The notes under the pieces: generated by a model | Database searches by the model: none | The model's input: the letters and a program-made list of their open reading frames with translations, nothing else | Told to the model about the DNA's origin: nothing | Shown here: positions 41,015 through 51,073 of the stretch, piece by piece | Layout: every line of letters starts with the position of its first letter | How positions within the stretch are numbered: the first letter of the stretch is position 1 | Origin: Pomacea canaliculata | Taxonomy: Eukaryota > Mollusca > Gastropoda > Architaenioglossa > Ampullariidae | Assembly: GCF_003073045.1 (NCBI RefSeq) | Contig: NC_037590.1 | Coordinates: 7,032,016 to 7,096,015 of the forward strand | Direction: 5' to 3' | Length of the DNA: 64,000 bases | Position numbers and translations under genes: made by a program

Positions 41015-42861
41015 GTCTTCCTCTAAAACGAGAGAAAATGTCTCTCTGCACTTTTTTGTTGATCATCATCATTATCCTCCTCCTCCTCATCATCATCATC
41101 ATCATTGCTGTAATTGTTGTTATAATTACAGATTCGCCAGTCTAGGAAACATAACTTACAAGAACAGGGTGAGGTTTTGGAACAACTACCAGTTTTTTTT
41201 TAATGAAACGATGCGCTCTTTTTTTTTTTCGAAAACCGTGAACGTGTTTAAAACCAATCCTTACATTTTTTGTTTGCTTAATCTAAATTTCTGACAGAGC
41301 CGTTACCTACATTCTTATCTGGCCAGTTTTCTCGCTTGTTTGAATGAAATTCGTTTTCCTTATTTACATCTGTTTTATTAACTTTTCATTCATTTTAGGC
41401 TAGTATTAAAATTCATATCCGGACAAACTGTTTCAGCAGTACAGAAGAACTACATTTATTTACAAATGTATTTATAAAACTGGCGAGCTTTCATTTTGTG
41501 TACATTAGAGCTGGTCTCTAAACACATGGACGTGGCAATTAAGACTGGTTGTGACGAAAGATAATTAATTCTCTGTACGCGTCTGACAAAGGGAGAGAAC
41601 ATGAACAAGACTAGTGACTGGGTTGTGAGATTGTGTGTGTGTGCGCGCGCGGGCGTGCGTGCACGTGTATGGTGGCTGGATGGAAAGAGATTTCAAAAAA
41701 GAGAGACAGAGAGCATAAAGGGAGGCATGCATGCGCGCATCCAGATGATATATTTTTTTCGAGGGAACGAGGTGTATGAAAATGCTTTTAATAAAGGTTT
41801 GAAAAAAGTGACTCAAAATAAATGAACTTTATTGGGTGAATGAAGATGACAGCAATGGCATGATAAATTTTTATATTTATGTAAATAAAAAAAAGATCAC
41901 TGACAAGTGTGAGCGGCGAAAGAGAATCGGGTTTTATTGTTCTCTCGTTCTGTCACTCCTCTTGTTTCACTTTAAAAGAGAAGCGGTGGGGGTAGGAGAC
42001 CCAGACAGACGTGGAGGAGATCGGTCCACAGCAAGGTGGAGGCGGAGGCAGCCGGGATGACATCGACCCAACTGAAGAAGGACACTCATAACCTGATCCG
42101 ATGACGTGGTTGCGGCCCCACTCTCCCCTGGGGGGCAAACAGGACTAAGAAGAAGAGGTGGGAGTAACAGAAGCTTCTAGAAAGTATGACATCGACCGTT
42201 AGAATCCGGTTTACTGTTGACACAGTGAGGTGTTACTATAAATGTCTCGTGGGCCTGGGCCCTGTGACTTTAGAACTGGTAGACCCAAACAGCGAGCGAA
42301 CGAATAGGTAAGAGAGATGAATAATGTGTATACAAAACTGTATAAATACATTCACAACTACTTCTGTATTCTGTGATAACCTGTCATGGACATTATCCGT
42401 TACTACAACAGAGTACCTAACACTTACTTCTCCAAGTTTGAGATTTCTGTCATTTCAAGGGATGGCATCGTGAATGAAGATGTGGGGAGGAAATGAGAGA
42501 ACGACAGCTATGAGGCAGTGAAGGAAAGTCAGGTGGCTGGGACATGGTAATGATGGTAGATGACAAAGAACATTCGCGATTACATTCAGTAGAGGCAATA
42601 ATCACGTGTCTTCTTGCTTCAAACCTTTGTAACAAAGCGAGAAAAATTGATTACTCGGGTGGCCCTGGCTGCTCGACATGAAAGTACATGCACACGGGTG
42701 GGAATCCCCGATGTTGATCATGTGGCTTTATAAAGCAGAGCCACAGTCGGCTTGCATGTCTTGAGGCCGGTGACGATCGTCTGCTGTGGTTCGACGATAA
42801 AATCCTCTGCTCAACACTGCTTCAGCTTCACACCAACGTCTACCTTCAGTCGTGGTCCACA
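41015..42861. other. 3' UTR of paralogue 1 and promoter side of paralogue 2
   Basis: Non-coding. It holds a TCC/TCA trinucleotide run (41080-41105), a candidate poly(A) signal AATAAA at 41790-41795, and a GT/GC run at 41630-41670. Short open frames lack family features. Confidence 0.45.
42729..42734 (+). promoter_or_regulatory. TATA box of paralogue 2
   Basis: TATAAA within GGCTTTATAAAGCAGAG, about 130 bp before the start codon that ends exon 1. With a start near 42760 the first exon would be roughly 100 nt with only the ATG coding. Position fits; no transcript evidence. Confidence 0.5.
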
Positions 42862-44851
42862 ATGGTAAGAATGATTGTCTTCTTCGCTCACTCAAAGCTT
42901 CTTCCTGTTCCTCTGTCTTCTATCGCTGTTCCTCTTTTTTAAACGTTCTTGATGCCCCTCTTCAGAAGATTGAGATGACCAGTCGCTTTTAGCATCCTTT
43001 TAAATCACTTTTGACAATTATGTTGGCGTTAGTTTAGTTGTTTTCCTTTTCTTTGTTCCCCTTTTTTCTTTGTGATGTGTCTGGAGGTACCTAACTACCT
43101 AGAAATATCATTCACTGGCGGGTCCATACTTTGCAGATCTTACCCTCGAGCTGCAGGACACACCTGGTGTGTCACCATATACACCTGGCAGTGTATGTGA
43201 TGTTGTTATCGTTCAACACTGGGGTAACAGCGGCACCTGCACGTGGGGGGAAGTCCCGCAGCCCCAGCTGGGACAACTGCTACGGTCGGCACTGCGAGGT
43301 GGGGGAGTATTGTGGGTTGAACGAACCTTTCCTAAGTTGTCGTCCATGTACGCACATCGCAGTCTGGTGCAACAACACCAAATATGTCGAGGAGCATTTT
43401 TTCCCGTGTCTACAGACGTGCAAACGTAAGTCGATCATGATGATTGTTGGTAGTTACAACAACAACAGCAAAAAGCAAATTAGTAATAGTTATCTGTATC
43501 ATACATGAAAAATTCTACACGCAAAACAAAAATCCAAAATACGAAAAGAAATGAACATTGCACCTTTCTCGAAGACGCAGCAACCACTACCCTGCACAGT
43601 GTCCCTCTACTTCCTTGGAAGTGAAGTGCTGGTCGATGACAGTTAATTAAAATTAGTTAATTATTTCATTATTATTTAATTATTTATTATTTAATTATTT
43701 CATGTTCTAGCGTGTATTCATTCGCTCTTCAAACATTGAAAACTTTGACTTCAAGGAAAGTCTCCATTTTTACTTTCTTGCAGTGCTTCTTCTTGAAAAA
43801 ACGTTTTCCGGATTACTGAACAAAACATCCGAGCTGGAGGCCAGACTGAACGAACCGACAGGTGAGTGATTTTGAGGATGTGTCTCAAAGATGTGTGAAC
43901 ATGCAAGGCTGCTGGTGTATGTGTGGGTGAGTGAGGCTCGATCTGAATATTTATGGTACATATGAGAACACAAATTTAGTTTCTACTTCCTCGGAAAAGA
44001 ATTCCGACACAAGAAAATTAAATGTAAAACGGAAATCTCAAATGCGGATGGTTAGAGAATCAAAATCATTCTTTTTCAGAAGATAACACTATCCTCAAGA
44101 TTGCGGTTGGGTGCACAGGGCTGATGGCACTTATTGCACTGTTTGCTGTTGTCTTGGCATGTGTGACTGGAAGAAAACCTTACCGCCAGCTGCAGCATCC
44201 TCAGATGACAGCTATCGCACGTGAGTGGTTCTCCTTCAAGCAAAACTCATAAAGATGGCGCTGCTTACATACACACAGAGCTGAAGAGAGTCGGACAGTG
44301 TGCGTGGGTCATAATCTTGTCAGACACGTGAATGTGGGAGCATGTTGACGACAAAGACGACGACGACGACGACGAACAAGCAGACCAGCAGATGAAATAT
44401 TGAACCTCGTCTTTTCTATCTGACGATGCCTTTTCTGTCATCCATCATCAATTACGACATTATATCGTGACGTCATATCATCATCAATGTGCTGGTTGGA
44501 AAAAGTACGACACGAACATTTGTAACCTTGACGACAACTGCTCGTTATTTTTCTGGGGAAAACCGTTTATAAGTCTTTCTGTCTTCACCAGCGCCTGCCA
44601 GGAAGTCTGTGGTATTGCTGTTCAGCAAACATCTGTGCAGCATGACACGATGTTGTTGTCACAGACAGCCAGACATCCACCTGAACTCTCGCGGCCAACC
44701 ATACGGCCTCGCTGAGACGGCCATCAGAGAAACCATCGACGACGACGACAGAAGCTCCAACATGGTCATCCCTGGTGGCGGAACGGCCCATCAGCCTCAG
44801 GACGCCAGGGATTTCAACACAGACTCATCTCTTCTACATTTCTCTGTATGA
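42862..44851 (+). CDS. TNFR-like (BCMA/TACI-type) single-domain type I membrane protein, paralogue 2
   Basis: Five exons: 42862-42864 (only the ATG, then GTAAGA), 43137-43425, 43784-43861, 44080-44220 and 44592-44851 (TGA); phases 0, 1, 1, 1; 256 residues. The signal region includes HLAVYVMLLSFNTGVTAAPA. The eight-cysteine domain (NCYGRHCEVGEYC, EPFLSCRPC, VWC, FPCLQTCK) is almost identical to paralogue 1 and has an N-glycosylation site NNT. The linker exon (LLLLEKTFSGLLNKTSELEA) adds a second sequon, NKT. The span is ILKIAVGCTGLMALIALFAV. The tail has a cysteine cluster (CSMTRCCCH, possibly palmitoylated) and a C-terminal VIPGGGTAHQPQDARDF shared with paralogue 1. The V-x-Y-x-x-V motif is not kept (QPYGLA). 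Promoter TATA is at 42729. Confidence 0.72.
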
Positions 44852-47578
44852 ACTCTCAAAAAAAAAGTAAATTTCTCAACATTTACTAATGATCTGGTGT
44901 CCTCCATTTATTTCTTTAAATAGGGCACACATGCAATGTCTCGGACACGTTCACTAAAAATACTCCCTTTATTGTCATGAAGATGGGAGTTGACTAGGGT
45001 TTACACAGCTTGGTGTGTGGGTATGCTTGGAGAAAACCTCCAGTAACTTTTGTTCCCTCCACAAACTTGGATCTGTCTGTGTGCACATTGTGTGCTTTTG
45101 TGTTCTTCACTCACCTGCATTTGGACTGATATTTATTATATAAAACAGCTCATCTGATCACGCGCCGATATCGTATGTCCACATTATACGGTCAGACTAA
45201 GTTGTATGTTGGCGAGACAAGAAGTTGGTCGCTTGGATGTCAACCCAGATATCATTTAAACATTATATAAATGTTTACAAATAACCCCGTGTAGACTTTA
45301 TAGAATGTTTAAATTGTATCAGGGAAGAACTATGTAACTTAATGTGAACATGTCACATGTAGAACGATTTGATGTGAACACTTAAAACACAATACCTAGC
45401 TGTCTACAGAAGGTTGTTTGTTTATTTGTTTGAGTTGTACGCCTTGCTAGAAAATAAGGCTAGATCACGGAAAATACCAAGAAGAGCCAGTATGAGATAA
45501 TGTGTATAATTATGTTGTTAACACTTGAAAGACATGTTTATATGCTTTAGAGGATGCAGAGGATGTCTACACGTAAGAATGCTTTGTGTAAACATTTGTA
45601 TACAATTGTATATATTTGAAGTTTATCAATGTGCTTGGCCGGGCTTAGGTGAACGTTGTGTGAGCAGAGTTTGGGCAAAAGTACATGAAATGTATCTGAA
45701 TAATCTGTGTAAATACATGTGACAATGGTTGCTTTTGTAACATGCTGCATGTTTGGTCTCTGGTCATCTATCTGAGTGCTGACTTTGTGGACTAAAAAAT
45801 GTAATAAAATACTGAATTAAAATAAATAATGTAATGTGTTGAATGGATGAGCGACAGAGAAATGGATGAATGAAGTGTTTATACTTTGCTTCTTCGACAA
45901 TTTGAGACATCTATGTCTCAACTCCTCATTTTCGACTGTCTGACACAACTGCATCGCCATCAAACAATGTCCGACAATTTCACGAATTTCTTCTCTCCAT
46001 CAATAACAATCTGATGTATCTCACTCTCTCCATCAAAGACAATGTTGGGAGGCCTGACTTGTCCGCACTTTTGCAAAAACATTCATAAGAAAGATAACAT
46101 CAATAAGGCAAAAAAAGACAACAAAACAAAAAAAAACAAAACAAAAAAACACACACACATATGACATATGACGCATTTGTTGATGGCTACGTTTTTATTG
46201 CACTTTAGTTGAACATTGTGAAGGCGGCTGAAGATATCTCCTTACTCTATTTCAAAGATCGTGGTATTTCTAAGGTAGGGTTTTCAATAGTATTTATTGA
46301 ATTACAAGTCTGGCACGTATATCACATACATAAATGCATCAGCGATTCCTTCTTTTGGAGCTTCATTAAAAATGGTTAGTTACCAGTTTCAAGGACTGCA
46401 CGCTATTCTAAGAATGTTTCTTTGTAACCTCACATACTAATATATGATCATGTCTCACAAATGTGTACGTGACGGTTCTATAACAAAACAGCCAGTCATA
46501 CATAGTGACTCATCCGTTTATTGAGACCTGAAATATTTTCCTAGAAATATATGGAAACACCCCAATATAGATGCTAGTCGTCTGAAGGTAAACATCGTCA
46601 TACAGTTTCCAGGTGTGCATGAGAACACCTGACGGCGCTTACCCACCTAAACATCCTCCAGCCCCACCCCGTCAACAGTATGCGAGTCTCATGTACAGTT
46701 TGCAGAACTGGTGCTGGGTGGATGAGGTGTTCCTAAACGTGTACCCGGCATTATGTAAGAGCTCAAGCCTTCACCTGGAGATGAATGAATCAACTCGAGC
46801 TTAAGCCTTTCTATTCAACCCTCCTTGCGAGCGTGTTTGTTTGTCTGTGCGGGCATCATATGCATGCCTGTGTAAGAACTGCTCACCGCATGTTCATAAG
46901 CCGTTATCAGCAGCATCAGCTGCAAGCCTCATGTTCTGTTCGGCTTGATGTTTTTAAAAATATAAATAATAAGAACGAGAGGTTATCGGCATGAACGTTG
47001 ATTCAGCACAAGAAATCCCGAAATTAGTAAGCTAAAAAAAAAAAGTGTGTGTGTGAGAGAGAGAGAACTTTCCAGGAGCTCCAGTAACTGGTGACATCAT
47101 TTGACTCACCACTCACTGAACGATTGACTAGTGTTTGTGCCTCCATCTTCCTCTCCGTTTTATTTCTTGCCTATCAATGTATTTTCCTCCATATCTACTC
47201 CTCCAACCACACTGCGGACACATTTGATTTCAGAAAGCAAATAAGAGTGAGAGAAGAACGACTATACAGCTGACTAAAACCTTATCAAGTTATCAAGCTA
47301 ATTGTAATTATGACAATTTGACCATTTGAAGTTATTCTTTCTTGATCGCCTGTAATTCTAGTCACGATAGGAATTTTCTCACTAAACTTTCAAAACAATT
47401 ACCTGGCGATTATAAGGTTAAAGAACCTAGAGACGAGAATTTAGTCAGTTCTAAATAAAGATTATCGTGGATCGAGGTCTCGTCATTGAGGAAAAAACGG
47501 AAAATTCCGAAATTACACCGATGACACACCTACGCAGTCCTTGATGACGATAATTTCTCAAGCAAACAGGTAAACAAC
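44852..47578. other. 3' UTR of paralogue 2 and intergenic
   Basis: Non-coding. A poly(A) signal candidate AATAAA lies at 45803-45808, with more to 45835. A-rich and CA runs occur at 46120-46160. No exon of another receptor copy and no transposon ends were found. Confidence 0.45.
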
Positions 47579-47585
47579 TATATAA
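47579..47585 (+). promoter_or_regulatory. TATA box of paralogue 3
   Basis: TATATAA about 105 bp before the start codon at 47687. An ATG at 47590 opens a 31-codon frame ending just before the real start, but it lies only a few bases after the TATA box and would fall upstream of a normally spaced transcription start. Confidence 0.45.
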
Positions 47586-47686
47586 TCACTATGGCACTAG
47601 GTGGACCAGCAGCAGGCGGACCACTCACACCGACTGAGCACTACGTGGCGGAGGTTCAATCACACGATTTCTTCCAGCTTTAGAAG

Positions 47687-49767
47687 ATGGAGGTCAGTGA
47701 TTTATTAGGAAATTTGTTTGTAAATTTGACTCAAAATCCTTTTTAACATGATTGTCTCTGCATACATGAATGAGCATGAAAGTTTCTTTTCTTCTTGTGC
47801 TTTTCGGTCAGTTTACACATGAATGAGCATGAAAGCCTCTTCTTTGTGACTTGCTGTAACCCACGGGTATATATATAGAAAGGTAGTCCAGCGCTGTAAC
47901 CACACTCGTTTTGTTTCAGATTATGTCTGATTTACTGGAAATAGTTGTGGGTTGATAGCTGTAGCAATCATAGTGTAGTGTAGCTATGGGTATTCACACT
48001 CACGCCTGGTTGCATGCATACAGGTGTCACTGATAGATACGAAGCCCTCGCACCTGGTGGTGGTGCTCCTGGTGCTGACGGCACTGCAGCACTGCGTGGC
48101 GCAGGATGAGACTCCGACATTCAGCAACTGCTACGGGCGGCAGTGTGAAGTTGGAGAGTTTTGTAGTCAAAGTGAACCTTTCCACGGCTGTCGCTTGTGT
48201 ACCGAGGTGTCTGTCTGGTGCACGCAAAATATCAGTCATGTCAGAGAGAAGTTCTCTACCTGTCTGACTGTTTGTGAACGTAAGTCTTCTTCGCTTCTGT
48301 CCAGAAATGAATGAAATAGCGGGATGGAGAGAGAAGTGAGACAAACATTGACCAACATATTCACCCTGATGTTCGTAAGCAAACAAAGAAGAAATATGAG
48401 AAATAAAGGAAGGTAGCAGTCCCGAGGTATCACCGCCATACATCATCGTCCTCATTGTCATCATTTCATGGACTGGCTCTGTGCTCGCAATCATTTGTGC
48501 TTGTACATTTTTTTTAAAGCTTTACTTTCTGCTCTCTGTTCCAGTTTTACTTGCAAAACGTGACATCAAGACTATGCAAAGTGAGGATGGGAGAGATGAA
48601 AGAGAGCATAAGACACCTCGAATATACAAGGTTGGCAAATAAAATCAAAATCCGCTTTTAAGGACAATTAAACTATTTGTTTTTGGGTGTCGAATATCTT
48701 ATCCTCGTCTTCGCCTTACAGCAAAGAGCATGCTAAAACTGTCAACTGTGTGTTACTGGGTGGATGGGTAGGGGAGTGCTGATCCTGGCACCACGGGTTA
48801 TTGTGTGGAAAGACCTACTAGCTTGTCAAACGTTTAGATATGATTATCTATAATCTCACATCGGAAATTCCCGCAGTGCATAATGATGCGTTAAGCGACT
48901 CGCCCTGTATCCGGATGTTTACCGTGACTGCTCTCCAGGACACAATCACTGCTGTAGTAAACTCTGCATAGGTCACTTAATGACCTCGTGCTTGTCACAG
49001 TTTGATTTTGACTTCCTTCTGTAAGACTCCTCTGACAGGGCAGCTCTATACAAGTGCACTCTTATCATTGTCATGCGCTTTGAGTCCGGCTGATGTTGGA
49101 GAAAGGCGCTATATGAATTTCATTATCATTATTCACTGTCCACACTATGAATGTGCATGTTCCTCATACTGTGCATGTGCATGTTCATTGTTCACACCTG
49201 TAGGCAGACTGAACTTCGGGCTATCAATAGCTGCATACATTCTTCCGGTTGTCGGCCTCATCTTGGATGTGCTGGTGGACGAAACGGGGACATGGCATTC
49301 ACCTGAATCAACCACAGCAGACGGCATGTAAGAATTATTTTTTTTTAATGATAATAACTTTCAAGGGAACAATTAATTCACCTCTCCACCCGCCATCTCA
49401 CTTTGGGCTAAATCTTACGACCAACATTGGGAATGTCTTTTAACTTTCGCAGATTATGCTGACTTCTTTTGGGTGCCCCCATAGTTTGGAATTTATTTAC
49501 AGTTATGTATGGTCATGTTCAGTGTACATCTTGACTTTGTACACAGCTGTCAAGAGAACATCCCTGAAACGCGCGCTGAAGTCTCTGTGCTGTCAACCGT
49601 GTCCTCCCCACTGCACCCGACGACGAGACCACGCCCACCAACCCGTGTGCGACCCTGAAGCCCCGTCTGTCACCTATGACCTCGTTCCTTCATCCCAGAG
49701 CAGTGCAACGACAGCGGCACAGCAGCAACAGCAGCAACAGCAGCAGCGAATCCGGCAGCAGAAGTAG
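47687..49767 (+). CDS. TNFR-like (BCMA/TACI-type) single-domain type I membrane protein, paralogue 3 (divergent)
   Basis: Proposed exons: 47687-47692 (Met-Glu), 48024-48279, 48545-48580, 49204-49327 and a last exon from 49557 (or 49547) to 49767. The signal peptide is clear (HLVVVLLVLTALQHCVA). The domain keeps all eight cysteines (NCYGRQCEVGEFC, EPFHGCRLC, VWC, STCLTVC) and a sequon NIS. The linker is short (LLAKRDIKTMQ). The predicted span is FGLSIAAYILPVVGLILDVLV. The tail is basic and Cys-rich (SLKRALKSLCCQPCPPHC), has an ITIM-like VTYDLV, and ends in a CAG-encoded polyglutamine tract; the VIP-GG C-terminal motif is absent. The membrane exon ends in phase 2, so the obvious last acceptor (49546) would break the frame; the weaker AG at 49556 restores it. 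The 3' half of the model is therefore uncertain. Poly(A) signal at 51068-51073. Confidence 0.62.
49055..49135 (+). repeat. SINE/LINE 3' tail remnant
   Basis: Contains GCGCTTTGAGTCC and AAAGGCGCTATATGAATTTC then CATTATCATTATT. This GCGC...GCGCTATATAAAT...ATTATTATT pattern is the familiar 3' tail of many animal LINE/SINE families. A second copy with the same logic is at 62630-62720. It lies in the intron before the membrane exon of paralogue 3. Confidence 0.55.
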
Positions 49768-49964
49768 CCTCGCTGTCAGCTGAACAGAAAGATGGGGAGT
49801 TTGGGGTGTGGAGGAGGAAGGATGGAGACGGAAGCAGAAAGACTGCAGAGATTGCAGGACTGAAGTCAAGTTTAATAACCACAGTGATATCGCGTGTGGT
49901 GACATTCGGCAGGTTCGCGAGTGTGTGCGAGGACATGACATTTTCATTATTTTTGTTTTGTTTA

Positions 49965-50325
49965 TTCATTGTTACTCCCCGAGGCAGCAACACCACCTCC
50001 AGCGGACCCGGTATATGGCAGCACCCCGTCAGTTGGGCCCAGGTGGTTCCCACGTCCTTTGCCTCGCTCTCTACTGTTCTTTTCCAAGTCTGCTTTGGTC
50101 TCCCAACTCTCCTCTTCCCCTGAGGATTCCAGTCAAGTGCCTGCGTGGCAATGGTGTCAGCTGGTTTGTGCAGTGTATGTCCTATCCAGCTCCAGTTGTG
50201 CTTTGTGATGTCTTGTGGCATTCTGGTTGAATCTTTTCCACAGGCAGCTGTTGATCTTTTCAGGCCATCTTATTCCCAGAATATGGCGTAGGCATCGGTT
50301 GGCAAAGCTCTAGAGCTTGTTGTTG
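49965..50325 (-). mobile_element. LINE (non-LTR retrotransposon) 3' fragment
   Basis: On the minus strand, frames give FANRCLRHILGIRWPEKIN, then WSWIGHTLHKPADTIATQAL, DWNPQGKRRVGRPKQTWKRT and VESEAKDVGTTWAQL. This is the typical C-terminal text of LINE reverse transcriptase proteins (RCLRRIL..IRWPEKI; WIGHTLRKP...NPQGKRKVGRPKQTW). Upstream reverse transcriptase domains are absent, as expected for a 5'-truncated insertion, and the frame shifts between blocks. It lies in the 3' flank of receptor paralogue 3. Confidence 0.8.
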
Positions 50326-50365
50326 ATGGTGTTTATTTTTTTATTATTTAAAAAATCATATTTCA

Positions 50366-50595
50366 TTGAACTGGCCAGTCACTTTAGTTCATATTTTCAT
50401 TAAGTTGCCTAGTATTTTTGTTCACCCTTCGACTAACCAGCCAGTCATGTTTATTAATATTTCAGTAGACTGGCCAGTCACTGCTGACAATCCGATGAAC
50501 AAACAATTCATTTTTGTGCGCTGTTCGATGAACTGGTCAGTTATTTCTGTTTACATTTCCAGGTTGCCAGTCATTTTCATTTAAATGTCGATGTT
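50366..50595 (+). repeat. Degenerate 33-bp tandem repeat, about seven units
   Basis: Units of 30 to 34 bp start with AACTGGCCAGTCA-like words (ACTGGCCAGTCACT, AACCAGCCAGTCAT, ACTGGTCAGTTATT, TTGCCAGTCATTTT) followed by a T-rich half. Because 33 is divisible by three, one frame stays open with an 11-residue period (MNWPVTLVHIF, TNQPVMFINIS, VDWPVTADNPM). I treat that as a by-product, not a gene. Confidence 0.7.
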
Positions 50596-51067
50596 ATTTT
50601 TTGTCCCATAAATATCGCCAGTGTGGAAGTAGATCTTTCCTATTTATCATTATTTGGAACTGTCTTCAAGCTTTTTTTCTGTCATGGCCTTTACCCGAAG
50701 GATTTTTCACGTATGAATGCAGTTTATGATTCTTGTTTACCTTTCTCTGCAAGATGGTGAGTGAATGAATGAATCTATCATTGTTGTTTTATCCTTAATG
50801 CTCATGATTGAAAGTAAAGTGAACAAGAATTATTATTATTATTTCATTTTGTTGTCTTTTTTCAAAAAATAAATAATTCGAAAGGAAGCTCTATACTTCT
50901 TCAAAAGGAAGTTTGTCTCGTGATGCAAAGTGTTGTTGACAGCTACTCTATCTCTATCGCACAGGCACTACAACCACTTGACATTTGGAACTGGAATGGC
51001 AACTGTGCTAGTTAACACATCTATGTAAATATATTTTTATGTTAATCATGGGCCATAGCTTACACTG

Positions 51068-51073
51068 AATAAA
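51068..51073 (+). terminator. Poly(A) signal candidate, paralogue 3
   Basis: AATAAA about 1.3 kb after the stop, followed within 25 bases by a CA repeat. It would place the LINE fragment and the 33-bp repeat inside the 3' UTR. Confidence 0.4.

Noticed and set aside
45950-46075. Repeated TCTCTCCATCAA-like words that looked like a small tandem repeat
   Set aside because: Only two or three imperfect copies; not distinguishable from chance in this composition.
48027-48494. 155-codon minus-strand frame
   Set aside because: Antisense shadow of the receptor paralogue 3 domain exon.
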